DNA from: Kiloniellaceae bacterium
GTDB lineage: Bacteria; Pseudomonadota; Alphaproteobacteria; Kiloniellales; J153
Assembly (NCBI GenBank): GCA_021776115.1
Contig: JAJFGN010000081.1
Span: forward strand, 1 to 33,257
DNA length: 33,257 nt
Direction of reading: 5' to 3'
Every line of letters begins with the position of its first letter. The first letter of the stretch is position 1. The notes beneath the pieces are model-generated. The model was not told the DNA's origin. It worked only from the letters and a program-made list of their open reading frames with translations, and did no database searches. Positions 8,071 through 16,402 of this stretch are shown here, one piece after another. A program made the position numbers and the translations under genes.

Positions 8071-9837
8071 ATGTCGCCCAGAAAACGCGCATTCTGGGCC
8101 GGCCTCGGCGCGGCAACGATTCTGTTTCATCTGTGGCTGATCTTTTCCGGCCTGGTGCCGAATCTGGTCAGCCGCCCGCTGCATATGGCGCTGGCCTTGC
8201 CATGGGTGCTTGTCTTTACCGCCCGGGGGACGTGGGGGAAGGTCAGCGGCGCGGTGCTGACCGTCCTCGGCCTGGCGGCCAGCTTGTGGATCGCCATCAA
8301 CCATGAACGGTTAAGCGATCAGTACGGGTTTCTGGAGGGCAACCTACAGATCGCCATTGCGATTGCCTTGCTGGCTGTGGTGCTGGAGATGGCGCGCCGC
8401 TCGATCGGCTGGCCGCTGCCGCTGGTGGCGGTGCTCGCGCTGGCCTACGGGCTCTGGGGTCAGCATATCCCCGGCGAATTCGGTCATTCGGGCACGCCCT
8501 TGGCCAGCTTCCTCGGCACCCTGACCATTGCCGAGGGCGGTATCTGGGGCAAGCTGACCGGCGTGTCCGTCAATATCGTGGCGATCTTCGTGATCTTCGG
8601 CGCGGTGTTGAACGCGGGCGAGGCGGGGCAGGGCTTCATGAACCTGGCCGCGGCGGCGGCCGGACGGCTGCGGGGCGGGGCGGCCAAGGTCTCGGTGATT
8701 TCTTCCGCGCTGTTCGGCTCAATCTCCGGTTCGGCGTCCGCCAATGTCGCCTCCACCGGCGCCATTACCCTGCCGGCCATGACCAAGCTCGGCTATCCGA
8801 AGGCCTTCGCGGGCGCGGTGGAGGCGGTGGCTTCCTCCGGCGGGCAGATCATGCCGCCGCTGATGGGGGCCGGCGCCTTCGTGATGGTGGAACTGACGGG
8901 TATTCCTTACACCGGCATCATGGCCGCGGCGTTTCTGCCGGCGGTCCTCTATTTCTGGGCGGTCTGGGTTGGGATCGATGCCTTTTCCCTGCGCCATGAG
9001 CTGAAAGGCGTGCCGGAGGCTGAGCGTCCCGGGCGCCGGGACGTGCTGGTCACCTCGGCTTTCTTCCTCGTGCCCTTTACGGTGCTGCTCTGGGGCATGT
9101 TCGGGCTCGCCCTCACGCCGCAGTACGCCGCCTGTATGGCGATCGTCACAGGCGCATTGCTTCTATTGCTGGATGGGCGTTTGACCCTCAGCGGCCCACG
9201 CACGCTACAGCGGTTGGAACAGACCTGCCTCACGGCGGGACGACAGGTTGCCATGATCGCCGCGATTATCCTGTGCGCGTCGATCATTATCGGGGTGCTG
9301 TCGATCACCGGGCTGGGGGTCAAGATCACCTCGCTGATCTTGTTGGGCTCCGGGGGCAGGCTCTGGCCCGCCGTGCTCCTGACGGCACTGGCTTGCCTGA
9401 TCCTGGGCATGGAGGTGCCGACGACCGCGGCCTATGTGATCAGCGTCTCGGTGGCGGGCCCGGCGCTGATCGAGCTGGGGCTGTCGCCGCTTCAGGCGCA
9501 TCTCTTTGTCTTCTGGTTCGCGCTCCTCTCCACCATCACGCCGCCGGTATGTGGCGCCGTCTTCATCGCCGCCGGTATGGTGGGCGAGAATTGGATTAAG
9601 GTCGCCATGTCGGCGATGGCGCTGGGGATTGGCCTCTATCTCATCCCGCTCGGCATGATCGCCAACCCCGGTATCATTGGGCTGGCCGATGCGCCCCTGA
9701 TGGCCCTCGTTGCCGCGCTCAAGATCGGTGCGGCTCTTGCCGCCATTTCATTCGGACTCATTGCGCCAAAGTCTCCGTGGCATCGAATTTTCCTGATAGG
9801 GGCGGGCGCTTCCTTGCTGTTGGTACCCTTTGGGTGA
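8071..9837 (+). CDS. TRAP transporter permease, fused DctQ-DctM type
   Basis: This 588-residue integral membrane protein is the fused 4TM/12TM permease that partners TAXI receptors. Hydrophobic segments run throughout, with an N-terminal DctQ-like part up to about residue 130 and a DctM-like part after it. The family hallmark is the stretch GSISGSASANVASTGAIT followed by EAVASSGGQIMPPLMGAGAF near residues 215-275. A second DctM half repeats around LGMEVPTTAAYVI and ITPPVCGAVFIAAGM. It acts in the inner membrane as a sodium- or proton-driven importer. The ATG at 8071 has AAGGG about 8 bases upstream, 45 bases after the receptor stop. The gene ends 16 bases from the convergent membrane protein gene. 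Confidence 0.92.
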   Translation: MSPRKRAFWAGLGAATILFHLWLIFSGLVPNLVSRPLHMALALPWVLVFTARGTWGKVSGAVLTVLGLAASLWIAINHERLSDQYGFLEGNLQIAIAIALLAVVLEMARRSIGWPLPLVAVLALAYGLWGQHIPGEFGHSGTPLASFLGTLTIAEGGIWGKLTGVSVNIVAIFVIFGAVLNAGEAGQGFMNLAAAAAGRLRGGAAKVSVISSALFGSISGSASANVASTGAITLPAMTKLGYPKAFAGAVEAVASSGGQIMPPLMGAGAFVMVELTGIPYTGIMAAAFLPAVLYFWAVWVGIDAFSLRHELKGVPEAERPGRRDVLVTSAFFLVPFTVLLWGMFGLALTPQYAACMAIVTGALLLLLDGRLTLSGPRTLQRLEQTCLTAGRQVAMIAAIILCASIIIGVLSITGLGVKITSLILLGSGGRLWPAVLLTALACLILGMEVPTTAAYVISVSVAGPALIELGLSPLQAHLFVFWFALLSTITPPVCGAVFIAAGMVGENWIKVAMSAMALGIGLYLIPLGMIANPGIIGLADAPLMALVAALKIGAALAAISFGLIAPKSPWHRIFLIGAGASLLLVPFG

Positions 9838-9853
9838 CCGCGTGCGATCAAGT

Positions 9854-10282
9854 TCACCGACCGAATTTGCCATGGATGAGGCCCAGGAGAACGCCATACA
9901 GGCTGAATTGCGTCAGGCTGGCTAGTCCTTCGACAGCGATCCATTCACCTACTGACGGCACCGCATATTTCGCCGGTTCCACCAAGGCGATATAGCTTCC
10001 TAGAAACAGGCCCATAAGAAGACCGTATTTCAGGCCCTGGAGAACCGGCGACCCGGAGCGGTAAAAAAGGGGGTAAAAGTAGGCCAGTATCGCCCCCTGC
10101 AAGATCATGGTGAAAATCCCCAGTTCCATGATCACTTCTTTGCGCATGATCTCTATCGCGGCGTAATGCGCGGTGTTGATTGCAAAGTGCGACGACGCCT
10201 GAACGACGAACGATCCGACCACGAAGACAATCGTGGCCAAGATATAGAAACGCAGGTTCGTGCTTCGATCGATGCCGGTCAT
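9854..10282 (-). CDS. Small four-helix membrane protein of unknown function
   Basis: I do not recognise the family with certainty. The ATG at 10282 was chosen because AGGGAGA lies about 10 bases upstream and the protein turns hydrophobic at once; a longer frame to 10438 adds only Arg-rich, non-membrane sequence and runs into the next gene. The 142-residue product has four predicted membrane helices, near residues 10-32, 55-77, 87-106 and 117-138. Conserved-looking features are a LQGAILAYFYPLFYRSGSP turn and GLxxGLFLGSYIALVEPAKYAVPS. It lies 77 bases after the SnoaL-like gene on the same strand, so it may be the last gene of the YCII-sigma operon. Confidence 0.7.
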   Translation of the reverse strand: MTGIDRSTNLRFYILATIVFVVGSFVVQASSHFAINTAHYAAIEIMRKEVIMELGIFTMILQGAILAYFYPLFYRSGSPVLQGLKYGLLMGLFLGSYIALVEPAKYAVPSVGEWIAVEGLASLTQFSLYGVLLGLIHGKFGR

Positions 10283-10359
10283 ATTTCCAGACTCTCCCTT
10301 TTTGCTTTTGGGTGTAACCCTGCGTCCTCGCCGACCAGAAAGTCGGGCGTCGATGAGTC

Positions 10360-10716
10360 TTATGACGGCATTTTCAGAGTCGCGGTGTCGAACATGAGAC
10401 GAATGTCCGTGATCTTGCCGTCTTCGACCCGATACCATTCGAACATGGTGGCGGTTTGCGCTATGGGTGCCGCCATGACGAGGTCATAGACCAGGACCGC
10501 GTCGTTGCCACGTTCGATTTCGCGAAAAATTTTGTGCTCGCACTGCCAGGTGCGTGCGATTTCTTTCATGGCGCCGATGAAGGCAGCGGAATTTTCGAAT
10601 TCCATCATCGGCCCCTTGAACCGAAAAGGATCGCCGATGAAGCTTGGCAGTTTCTCAAGGTCCTTAGCGGCGAAAGCCGCAAGATATCCCTTGGCGACGG
10701 TAAGCGGCGATGTCAT
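10360..10716 (-). CDS. SnoaL-like / NTF2-fold protein
   Basis: This 118-residue protein has the SnoaL/NTF2-like layout: an N-terminal helix VAKGYLAAFAAKDLEKL, a short segment FRFKGPMMEFENSAAFIGAMKEIA, then beta strands ending in MFEWYRVEDGKITDIRLMFD. The last motif, W/Y-R-V-E-D-G-K-I, is typical of polyketide-cyclase-like and limonene-epoxide-hydrolase-like members. The fold forms a cone-shaped pocket for small hydrophobic ligands; the ligand is not predictable. The start ATG has GAGGAG 9 bases upstream. It follows the ECF42-like sigma gene by about 100 bases on the same strand. SnoaL domains are recurrent partners of ECF sigma factors, which supports a functional link. Confidence 0.8.
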   Translation of the reverse strand: MTSPLTVAKGYLAAFAAKDLEKLPSFIGDPFRFKGPMMEFENSAAFIGAMKEIARTWQCEHKIFREIERGNDAVLVYDLVMAAPIAQTATMFEWYRVEDGKITDIRLMFDTATLKMPS

Positions 10717-10817
10717 GGCGTTACTCCTCTATGGGAACGAGCGCTTTCGCCCGTTCGGAAAATGGTCACACAGAGAAGACGGCTAAGGACGGTTTGAGCG
10801 GACAGGCCGGCAGAAAT

Positions 10818-12047
10818 TTATTTGAGGGTCTCGATCTTTCTTTCCAGATAGGCTCGTTCGCGGCTGTTTTCGGCCAAGGACAGCGCTTTTCCGAACGCTG
10901 ATTTGGCCTCCTCAGGCCGCCTATCTTCAAGGAGCAGCGCAGCGTAAGCCGCGTGAAAATGATGGTAGCCTTGCATTTCCGGCTGGGCTTCGATTGTCCG
11001 GAGGACGACAATCCCGGCTGCCGGACCTTCTGAGCGTGCGACGGCGACGGCCCGGTTCAACGTGATGACAGGCGACGCTTGGTGGTGCTCCAACTGGCGG
11101 TACAACACAGCAATCTGCGCCCAGTCGGTTTTCGCGGGGCTTGTGGTTTCGCCGTGCACGGCGGCGATCGCGGCCTGTATCTGATAGGGGCCGGGTTGCT
11201 TACGCCGCAGCGTCTTTTCGACCAGCGACCGGCCTTCGGCGATCAGCGTCGGGTTCCAGAGACTCCTGTCCTGCTCGTCGAGAGGCACGACGTCGCCGGC
11301 GTCGTTGGTTCTTGCCGTCGCGCGCGAATGCTGAAGCAGCATAAGGGCCAGTAAACCGGAGACCTCCGGCTCGCGGCGGAAAGCGCGGGCGAGTATCCGC
11401 CCCAGCCGAATCGCCTCGCGGCAAAGCCCGAGGCGCATCAGATCCGGCCCATGTAAGGCTTTGTAGCCTTCGTTAAAGATCAGGTAGATGACGGCCAGCA
11501 CCGCATCGAGCCGCGCCGGCAATTGCTTTTGGGCCGGTACTTCATAGGGAATGTGCCGATCGCGGATCTTTGTCTTCGCCCGCGTTAGCCGCTTCTCCAT
11601 AGCGCCAGCCGAAACCAGAAAAGCGCGGCCGATCTCTTCGACCGTCAAACCCGCGACTGTTTTCAAGGTTAGCGCGACTTGCCCTTCCTGCGGAAGAATA
11701 GGATGGCAGCAGGTGAAAATGAGCCGTAACAGATCGTCATCGATGGCCGCGCTCAAGAGACTATCGTCCGAAGGGAAATTGTCGTGACCGGAGAGGATCG
11801 CGATTGTTTCCGCGTGCCGGGCTTCGACATTTACCCGGCGGATCGCATCGATCATGTAGTTGCGTCCCGTGCGGACGAGCCACGCCGCCGGGTAATCCGG
11901 CACCCCGTGCTTGGACCAATGCACCATTGCCCGCGCGGCCGCTTCTTGAAGCGCGTCTTCCGCTTTGTCGAAGTTCCCGAGGAGACGCACCAGCGTTGCC
12001 CGCGCACGGGGATAGGCAGTCTTGAGAGCGAGCTCCAAATTGCTCAA
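10818..12047 (-). CDS. ECF sigma factor with C-terminal TPR-like domain (ECF42-like)
   Basis: This 409-residue protein begins with sigma region 2 (residues about 8-75, with NFDKAEDALQEA and AWLVRTGRNYMIDAIRR). A region 4 helix-turn-helix follows (about 120-160, LTVEEIGRAFLVSAGAMEKRLTRAKTKIRD). A long helical tail of roughly 220 residues starts at LPARLDAVLAVIYLIFNEGY and contains TPR-like AAYAALLLEDRRPEEA and RAYLERKIETL. Length, tail and the adjacent YCII/DGPF gene are the marks of ECF group 42, which lacks a classical anti-sigma factor. The start is TTG, overlapping the YCII stop as TTGA, with AAGGA about 8 bases upstream, so the two are translationally coupled. It redirects RNA polymerase to its own small regulon; the inducing signal is unknown. 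Confidence 0.92.
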   Translation of the reverse strand: MSNLELALKTAYPRARATLVRLLGNFDKAEDALQEAAARAMVHWSKHGVPDYPAAWLVRTGRNYMIDAIRRVNVEARHAETIAILSGHDNFPSDDSLLSAAIDDDLLRLIFTCCHPILPQEGQVALTLKTVAGLTVEEIGRAFLVSAGAMEKRLTRAKTKIRDRHIPYEVPAQKQLPARLDAVLAVIYLIFNEGYKALHGPDLMRLGLCREAIRLGRILARAFRREPEVSGLLALMLLQHSRATARTNDAGDVVPLDEQDRSLWNPTLIAEGRSLVEKTLRRKQPGPYQIQAAIAAVHGETTSPAKTDWAQIAVLYRQLEHHQASPVITLNRAVAVARSEGPAAGIVVLRTIEAQPEMQGYHHFHAAYAALLLEDRRPEEAKSAFGKALSLAENSRERAYLERKIETLK

Positions 12048-12430
12048 GTCTGCGGTTCCTTGACCTGCACTCCTTCGATTGCCTCATAATAGGCGATGGG
12101 CCGGATTTCTATGGCGCCGGTCTCGCTATGGGGGATTTGCGCGGCATAGTCGATCGCCTGCTCCAGCGTCTCGCAGTCGAATACATAGAGGCCGATGAGC
12201 AGCTCCTTGGTCTCTGTGAAAGGGCCGTCGGTGACGGTCGTCTGACCCTTTCGCCGCCGCACGGTCGTCGCCGAGCTTGACGGCAACAATTGATTTGCCT
12301 CCACGAAACGTCCCGCGGCCTTGGTGTCGTTTTGAAGCGTCCTATGGCCGGCTAGGGCGGCCTTTTCGTCTTCGTCCGAATAATTGTCCAGCACCTCTTC
12401 CGCCTGATAGATCAGTAGCGCGTACAGCAT
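12044..12430 (-). CDS. YCII / DGPF-domain protein
   Basis: This 128-residue protein carries the YCII-related fold (MLYALLIYQAEEVLDNYSDEDE at the start) and the diagnostic DGPFTETKELLIGLYVF motif near residues 72-88. DGPF proteins are the standard neighbours of ECF42 sigma factors and are thought to help in their control or act as target enzymes; the chemistry is unproven. The ATG has GGAGGA 6-7 bases upstream, and the stop overlaps the TTG start of the sigma gene. A candidate ECF-type promoter lies just upstream. It is probably the first gene of an operon running through sigma, the SnoaL-like protein and perhaps the small membrane protein. Confidence 0.9.
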   Translation of the reverse strand: MLYALLIYQAEEVLDNYSDEDEKAALAGHRTLQNDTKAAGRFVEANQLLPSSSATTVRRRKGQTTVTDGPFTETKELLIGLYVFDCETLEQAIDYAAQIPHSETGAIEIRPIAYYEAIEGVQVKEPQT

Positions 12431-12465
12431 GTCGTTCCTCCAAACGTCCGGGCACTTAACTTATA

Positions 12466-12492
12466 GACGTCCGAAGCGGCCGTGACCGGACA
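12466..12492 (-). promoter_or_regulatory. Candidate ECF-type promoter for the YCII-sigma operon
   Basis: On the minus strand TGTCCG (12487-12492) is followed after 17 bases by CGTC (12466-12469), 36 bases before the YCII start codon. The layout resembles ECF promoters, where the -35 carries a TGTC-like core and the -10 a CGTC-like core, and autoregulation would be expected. Identification rests only on motif and spacing. Confidence 0.35.
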
Positions 12493-12497
12493 AATGA

Positions 12498-12764
12498 GTG
12501 GCTTCGCGCGCTCGATCGGCCGCCAAGACCCGAATCTCGGTGCGGCCATCGGTCCGTCTCGACTACAATTGGGATCGGGAGTTATCTTTGGAACTCGATC
12601 TCGGCGGGAAATGGGACCGCGACAAGAGAAACGACGAGTCCGACGATACCGTCGATTTGTTTGCCATCGTCGGTTATCGCATAGATTTTTTGGCGCCGCT
12701 CTTACCTCGCGGGACCGGCACCGGATGCCGGCCCATTTTCCACACGGGGATTCGGCGGGGTTAG
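12498..12764 (+). pseudogene. Remnant of an outer-membrane beta-barrel gene C-terminus
   Basis: The frame from 12498 encodes alternating polar/hydrophobic strands typical of a barrel end: VRPSVRLDYNWDRELSLELD, then GGKWDRD, then DLFAIVGYRIDF. Outer-membrane proteins normally stop right after such a terminal Phe, but here the frame runs on for about 25 unrelated residues (LAPLLPRGTG onward). There is no convincing start or ribosome-binding site, and nothing barrel-like lies upstream. I read it as the decayed tail of a lost gene; the alternative is a short spurious frame. Confidence 0.45.
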
Positions 12765-14233
12765 GAATTGTTGAAGGCGTCGATCATCGCGTCCCAGACC
12801 GCGACCAGTTCCATCAGGCCATTCCAATAGGCCTGATCGCGGCGGGCGTCGAAGTCGGCCAGGGAAACGCCTTGTTGCTCGACCCAGGTGTAATAGCCGA
12901 GGTTGAAAATACGCTCCCGGCCCGGGCGGTCCAATTCGATCGTGTGATCCGTCGCCGCACCGAGCAAATAGCGGCCGTAAACCTCCGCCGCCTTCAAGTC
13001 CCCGAAGCGGCCGTCGGCAAGACGTGTTTCGGCCGCGTTCAATTCCGTCTCATACATCTCGGCGCCGTCGGTGGCCACGGTGAGCACGGCATCCTTGGGG
13101 CCCAGGCCCATGTATTTGGCATATTTGATCGCGCCCAGGATGTTGGCGATGGAGGACAGCCCGAGATCGCCCAGCGACGCCATGCCTTGCTGGTCGATGC
13201 CGATCCGTCCGCTTAGATAGCTGCGCCCGGCGGTGGTGTTGAACAGCAGATTGAGACTATCCGTCGCATGGTCGGAGACGCCGATCACGAAATCCGTGTT
13301 CATCACGTTGTGAATGAAGGGCACGTGCTTATCGCCGATCCCCTGGATGTTGTGCTCTCCATAGCCGTTGTAGAGCAGGGTCGGGCATTCCACGGCCTCG
13401 ACAACGCAGATGTCCGTGCCCAAGGTCTCTTTCAGGTGGTCCCCGGCGGCCAGTGTGCCGGCGGAACCCGATGCCGAGATAAAGGCACGGGCCTGAAGGT
13501 CGCTGCCGCCGTTGACGGCGTTGAAGACGCGGACCAGGGCCGGGCCGGTCACGGCGCGATGGATGATATAGTTCCCGAACTCGGAGAACTGATTGAGAAT
13601 GACGTTGTCCGGATCTTGCGCCAATGCGTGGCAGGCGTCGTAGATTTCCTTAACGTTGCTCTCGGTCCCGGGCGTGCGGACGATGTCCGAGGGATCGGTC
13701 GTCCATTGCTCCAGCCAGCGGAATCGCTCGGCGCTCATCCCTTCGGGCAGCACGGCGACGCTGCGGCAGCCGAGAATGCGCGAGATAGCGACGCCGCCCC
13801 GGCAGTAGTTTCCGGTCGACGGCCAGACCGCCCGGTGCCGTGCGGCGTCGAACTTGCCGGACAGCAGGCGGGGCACCAGGCAGCCGTAGGCGGCTAGCAC
13901 CTTGTGTGCGCGGATCATCGGGAAGCGGTTGCCCAGGGCGACGATGATCTTGGCCTCGACGCCCGTCAAAGCCGGGTCCAGGACGATATGCTCGGGCACC
14001 GGCGCCAAGCCCCTGCGGTCGGCGTCGTTATGCCAGTGGACGCGGAACAGATTACCGGCATCGGACGCGTCCGGATCGACCCCGGTCAGACCGGCGGCTT
14101 TGTCGGCCAAGCGCGCCATGGGATCGGCCAGATCGCCGATCCGCGGCAGTGTGATTCCGGCGGTTCGGAAACGCTGCAGGTTTCGGTCATAGACCTCCCG
14201 GTCGATGATTTCCCGTTCCAAACCCAAACTCAT
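12761..14233 (-). CDS. Fold-type II PLP-dependent enzyme, cysteine-synthase-like, unassigned
   Basis: This 490-residue protein belongs to the tryptophan-synthase-beta/cysteine-synthase superfamily. Lys111 in [10 protein letters not shown] is the likely Schiff-base lysine. [13 protein letters not shown] (about 137-149) matches the cofactor-binding SxGN loop, and [13 protein letters not shown] (about 253-265) fits the glycine-rich phosphate loop. It is about 100 residues longer than typical members, with an N-terminal extension of about 60 residues and a C-terminal tail of roughly 80. The substrate is unknown; a lyase, racemase or beta-replacement on an amino acid is possible. Its ATG overlaps the stop of the D-carbamoylase gene (ATGA), so it is the coupled last gene of the catabolic operon and probably acts on the product of the preceding hydrolases. 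Confidence 0.82.
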   Translation of the reverse strand: MSLGLEREIIDREVYDRNLQRFRTAGITLPRIGDLADPMARLADKAAGLTGVDPDASDAGNLFRVHWHNDADRRGLAPVPEHIVLDPALTGVEAKIIVALGNRFPMIRAHKVLAAYGCLVPRLLSGKFDAARHRAVWPSTGNYCRGGVAISRILGCRSVAVLPEGMSAERFRWLEQWTTDPSDIVRTPGTESNVKEIYDACHALAQDPDNVILNQFSEFGNYIIHRAVTGPALVRVFNAVNGGSDLQARAFISASGSAGTLAAGDHLKETLGTDICVVEAVECPTLLYNGYGEHNIQGIGDKHVPFIHNVMNTDFVIGVSDHATDSLNLLFNTTAGRSYLSGRIGIDQQGMASLGDLGLSSIANILGAIKYAKYMGLGPKDAVLTVATDGAEMYETELNAAETRLADGRFGDLKAAEVYGRYLLGAATDHTIELDRPGRERIFNLGYYTWVEQQGVSLADFDARRDQAYWNGLMELVAVWDAMIDAFNNS

Positions 14234-15168
14234 GTCTTTTTCCCCCGGCCGTGGACGGCGCCCTTGGTCGCCGTGATCAGACTATAGTTTTCCGGCTCCC
14301 GATGGAGCCCAAAGTTGAAGACGTTGTCCTGAATTTCCCGGCAGCGGTCCAGATCGCAGGGATGGACGATGACCTCGTCCTCCAGGGTCCGGCACTGGGC
14401 CATGATCTCGCCGGTGGGCGCGATGATGCAGGTGCCGCCGATCAGATCGCAGTTCTCTTCCTTGCCGGCCTTCGCCACACCGACGACCCAGGTGCCATTC
14501 TGATAGGCCCCGGCCTGCATGACCAGGTGGTTGTGAAAATCCTGAAGGTGGTCGTGCTCCGGCGCCGGCGGATAATGGACCGGCGTGTTGTAGCCGAGCA
14601 TGACAAGCTCGACACCTTGCAGCCCCATGACCCGGAAGGTTTCCGGCCAGCGCCGGTCATTGCAGATGCACATGCCGAGCCGTCCGCCGAATGCTTCGAA
14701 CACGGGAAAGCCTAGGTCGCCGGGCTCGAAGTAACGTTTTTCCAGGTGCTGAAAGGGGCGCCAGGGTTCGGGCTCGGTGTGCCCCGGCAAATGGATTTTG
14801 CGGTACTTGCCGACGATTTGGCCGCCAGCGTCAACCAGGATGGCGGTGTTGAAATGCCGGCCTTCCGGCGTCAGTTCCGCGTAGCCGAGGCAGAACCCTA
14901 TGTTCAATTGGCGGGCCAGGTCGAACAGGGGCTGCACCGCCGGTCCCGGCATCTGGCGCTCGAAGAAGGAGTCGATCTCGGCCTGATCCTCAAAGTACCA
15001 GCGCGGGAAGAAGGTGGTCAGGGCCAGTTCGGGAAACACCACCAGGTCGGCGCCTCTCTCCTTCGCCTGGCGCATCATGGCCGACAAGCGCTCGACCGCC
15101 GAGGCTCGGGATTCGTCCCGGGCGATGGGGCCTAACTGGGCGGCGGCGAGCTTGAGAACACGAGGCAT
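14230..15168 (-). CDS. N-carbamoyl-D-amino acid hydrolase (nitrilase superfamily)
   Basis: The enzyme cleaves N-carbamoyl-D-amino acids to the free D-amino acid, CO2 and ammonia. The sequence resembles the Agrobacterium D-carbamoylase throughout: [46 protein letters not shown] and [10 protein letters not shown]. Counting from the ATG at 15168 the catalytic triad is Glu47, Lys124 and Cys169, with Glu47 at the same number as in the Agrobacterium enzyme, and the length (312) is close to its 304. An in-frame TTG at 15186 is possible but would add only six residues overlapping the upstream gene; the ATG sits 4 bases after that stop. Cytoplasmic; fifth catabolic step gene of the dctQ-started operon. 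Confidence 0.9.
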   Translation of the reverse strand: MPRVLKLAAAQLGPIARDESRASAVERLSAMMRQAKERGADLVVFPELALTTFFPRWYFEDQAEIDSFFERQMPGPAVQPLFDLARQLNIGFCLGYAELTPEGRHFNTAILVDAGGQIVGKYRKIHLPGHTEPEPWRPFQHLEKRYFEPGDLGFPVFEAFGGRLGMCICNDRRWPETFRVMGLQGVELVMLGYNTPVHYPPAPEHDHLQDFHNHLVMQAGAYQNGTWVVGVAKAGKEENCDLIGGTCIIAPTGEIMAQCRTLEDEVIVHPCDLDRCREIQDNVFNFGLHREPENYSLITATKGAVHGRGKKT

Positions 15169-15172
15169 CGGT

Positions 15173-16402
15173 TTAACTCTCGGCAACGCTAAGCATGACT
15201 TGCAGGAGGACGTTGGCGCCGGCGTGAATTTCCGCCGGCGCCGTGTACTCCCGAACGTTGTGGCTGATGCCGTCCTTCGAGGGCACGAAGATCATCCCCG
15301 TGGGGCAGTTGGGCGCAAACATCTGGGCGTCGTGGCCGGCGCCGGAGGGCATGCGCCTGTGCGAATGGCCGAGAGTCTCGGCGGTCGCGGCGACCAGAGT
15401 CACCATTTCGTCGTCGAATTCGACGGGCGCGAAACGCGCTAAGGTTTTCGCGGTAATCTCGACGCCTTCGTTTTGGGCCAGGCTTGCCACATGGTTCGCC
15501 ATGCGGCGCTCGGCCTCTTGAAGCCTATACTCGTCGGTGTTTCTGAGGTCCACCGTCACCTTGGCGCTACGTGCGATGACGTTGATGAGATTGGGCTCCA
15601 GGTCGATGACTCCGCTTGTCGCAACTTGATCGCCGCCCATGTCGCGGGCGATATGGCGGGCCTCGGTGGCAATGGCCGCCGCCACGTAGCCGGCGTCGTG
15701 ACGCAGCCGCATCGGCGTGGTGCCCGCGTGGTTCGATGTGCCGGCGATGGTGTACTGCGTCCAGGAAATACCTTGGACGCCGGTCACGGCGCCGATATCC
15801 ACGCCCGCTTCCTCGAGAACCGGGCCCTGTTCCACGTGAAGCTCGAAAAAGGCCCGTGCCCGGATACCACCGACCGGGGTTTCGCCGGCGTAGCCGATGC
15901 GCGCGAGATCGTCGCCGAGGGTGGCGCCGTCGATGCCGACGGTGGCCAGGCAATCTTCCAGGGAGAGTGCGCCCTGGTGCACGCCGCTACCCATCATGTC
16001 CGGGGCGAAACGCGCGCCTTCCTCGTTGGTAAAAAACCCGACGGCAATTGGGTGACGTGTCGTTATCCCCGCATCGTTCAAAGTTTCGACCACCTCGAGC
16101 CCCGCGAGGACCCCGAGGTTCCCGTCGTAAAGCCCGCCCGTGGCGACGGTATCGATATGGGACCCGGTCATCACCGGCGGCCCGTCTTCCCGGCCCGGCC
16201 GCAAGCCGATGACGTTGCCGATGCGGTCGATCGTTACCCCGAGGCCGAGCTCGCGCATCCAGTTGACGACCCGATCCCGGCCTGCCTTGTCTTGGTCCGT
16301 GAGCGCGAGACGGCAAACACCACCGCCCTCCAGGGCGCCGATCTCGCCCAGTGCCCGAATGCGCCGTAGGAGGCGGTCGATGTCGATCAGCAGGTTGCTC
16401 AT
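15173..16402 (-). CDS. Zn-dependent M20 amidohydrolase, L-carbamoylase / allantoate amidohydrolase family
   Basis: This 409-residue enzyme matches the HyuC/AllC branch of M20, which hydrolyses N-carbamoyl-L-amino acids or ureido compounds. Metal ligands are visible: GSHIDTV (His82), YDGNLGVL (Asp93), FTNEEGARF (Glu127/Glu128) and ELHVEQGPVLE (His189). The MPSGAGHDAQ motif and a C-terminal ISHNVREYT supply the remaining metal and substrate residues. The start ATG at 16402 overlaps the stop of the ammonia-lyase gene as ATGA; longer frames reach far into that gene and are not credible. With the D-carbamoylase next to it, the operon would handle both stereoisomers of a carbamoyl amino acid. Allantoate or ureidoglycolate activity cannot be excluded. 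Confidence 0.88.
   Translation of the reverse strand: MSNLLIDIDRLLRRIRALGEIGALEGGGVCRLALTDQDKAGRDRVVNWMRELGLGVTIDRIGNVIGLRPGREDGPPVMTGSHIDTVATGGLYDGNLGVLAGLEVVETLNDAGITTRHPIAVGFFTNEEGARFAPDMMGSGVHQGALSLEDCLATVGIDGATLGDDLARIGYAGETPVGGIRARAFFELHVEQGPVLEEAGVDIGAVTGVQGISWTQYTIAGTSNHAGTTPMRLRHDAGYVAAAIATEARHIARDMGGDQVATSGVIDLEPNLINVIARSAKVTVDLRNTDEYRLQEAERRMANHVASLAQNEGVEITAKTLARFAPVEFDDEMVTLVAATAETLGHSHRRMPSGAGHDAQMFAPNCPTGMIFVPSKDGISHNVREYTAPAEIHAGANVLLQVMLSVAES

Noticed and set aside
10283-10438. Upstream extension of the small membrane protein
   Set aside because: Arg/His-rich sequence overlapping the SnoaL-like gene; the ATG at 10282 has its own ribosome-binding site.
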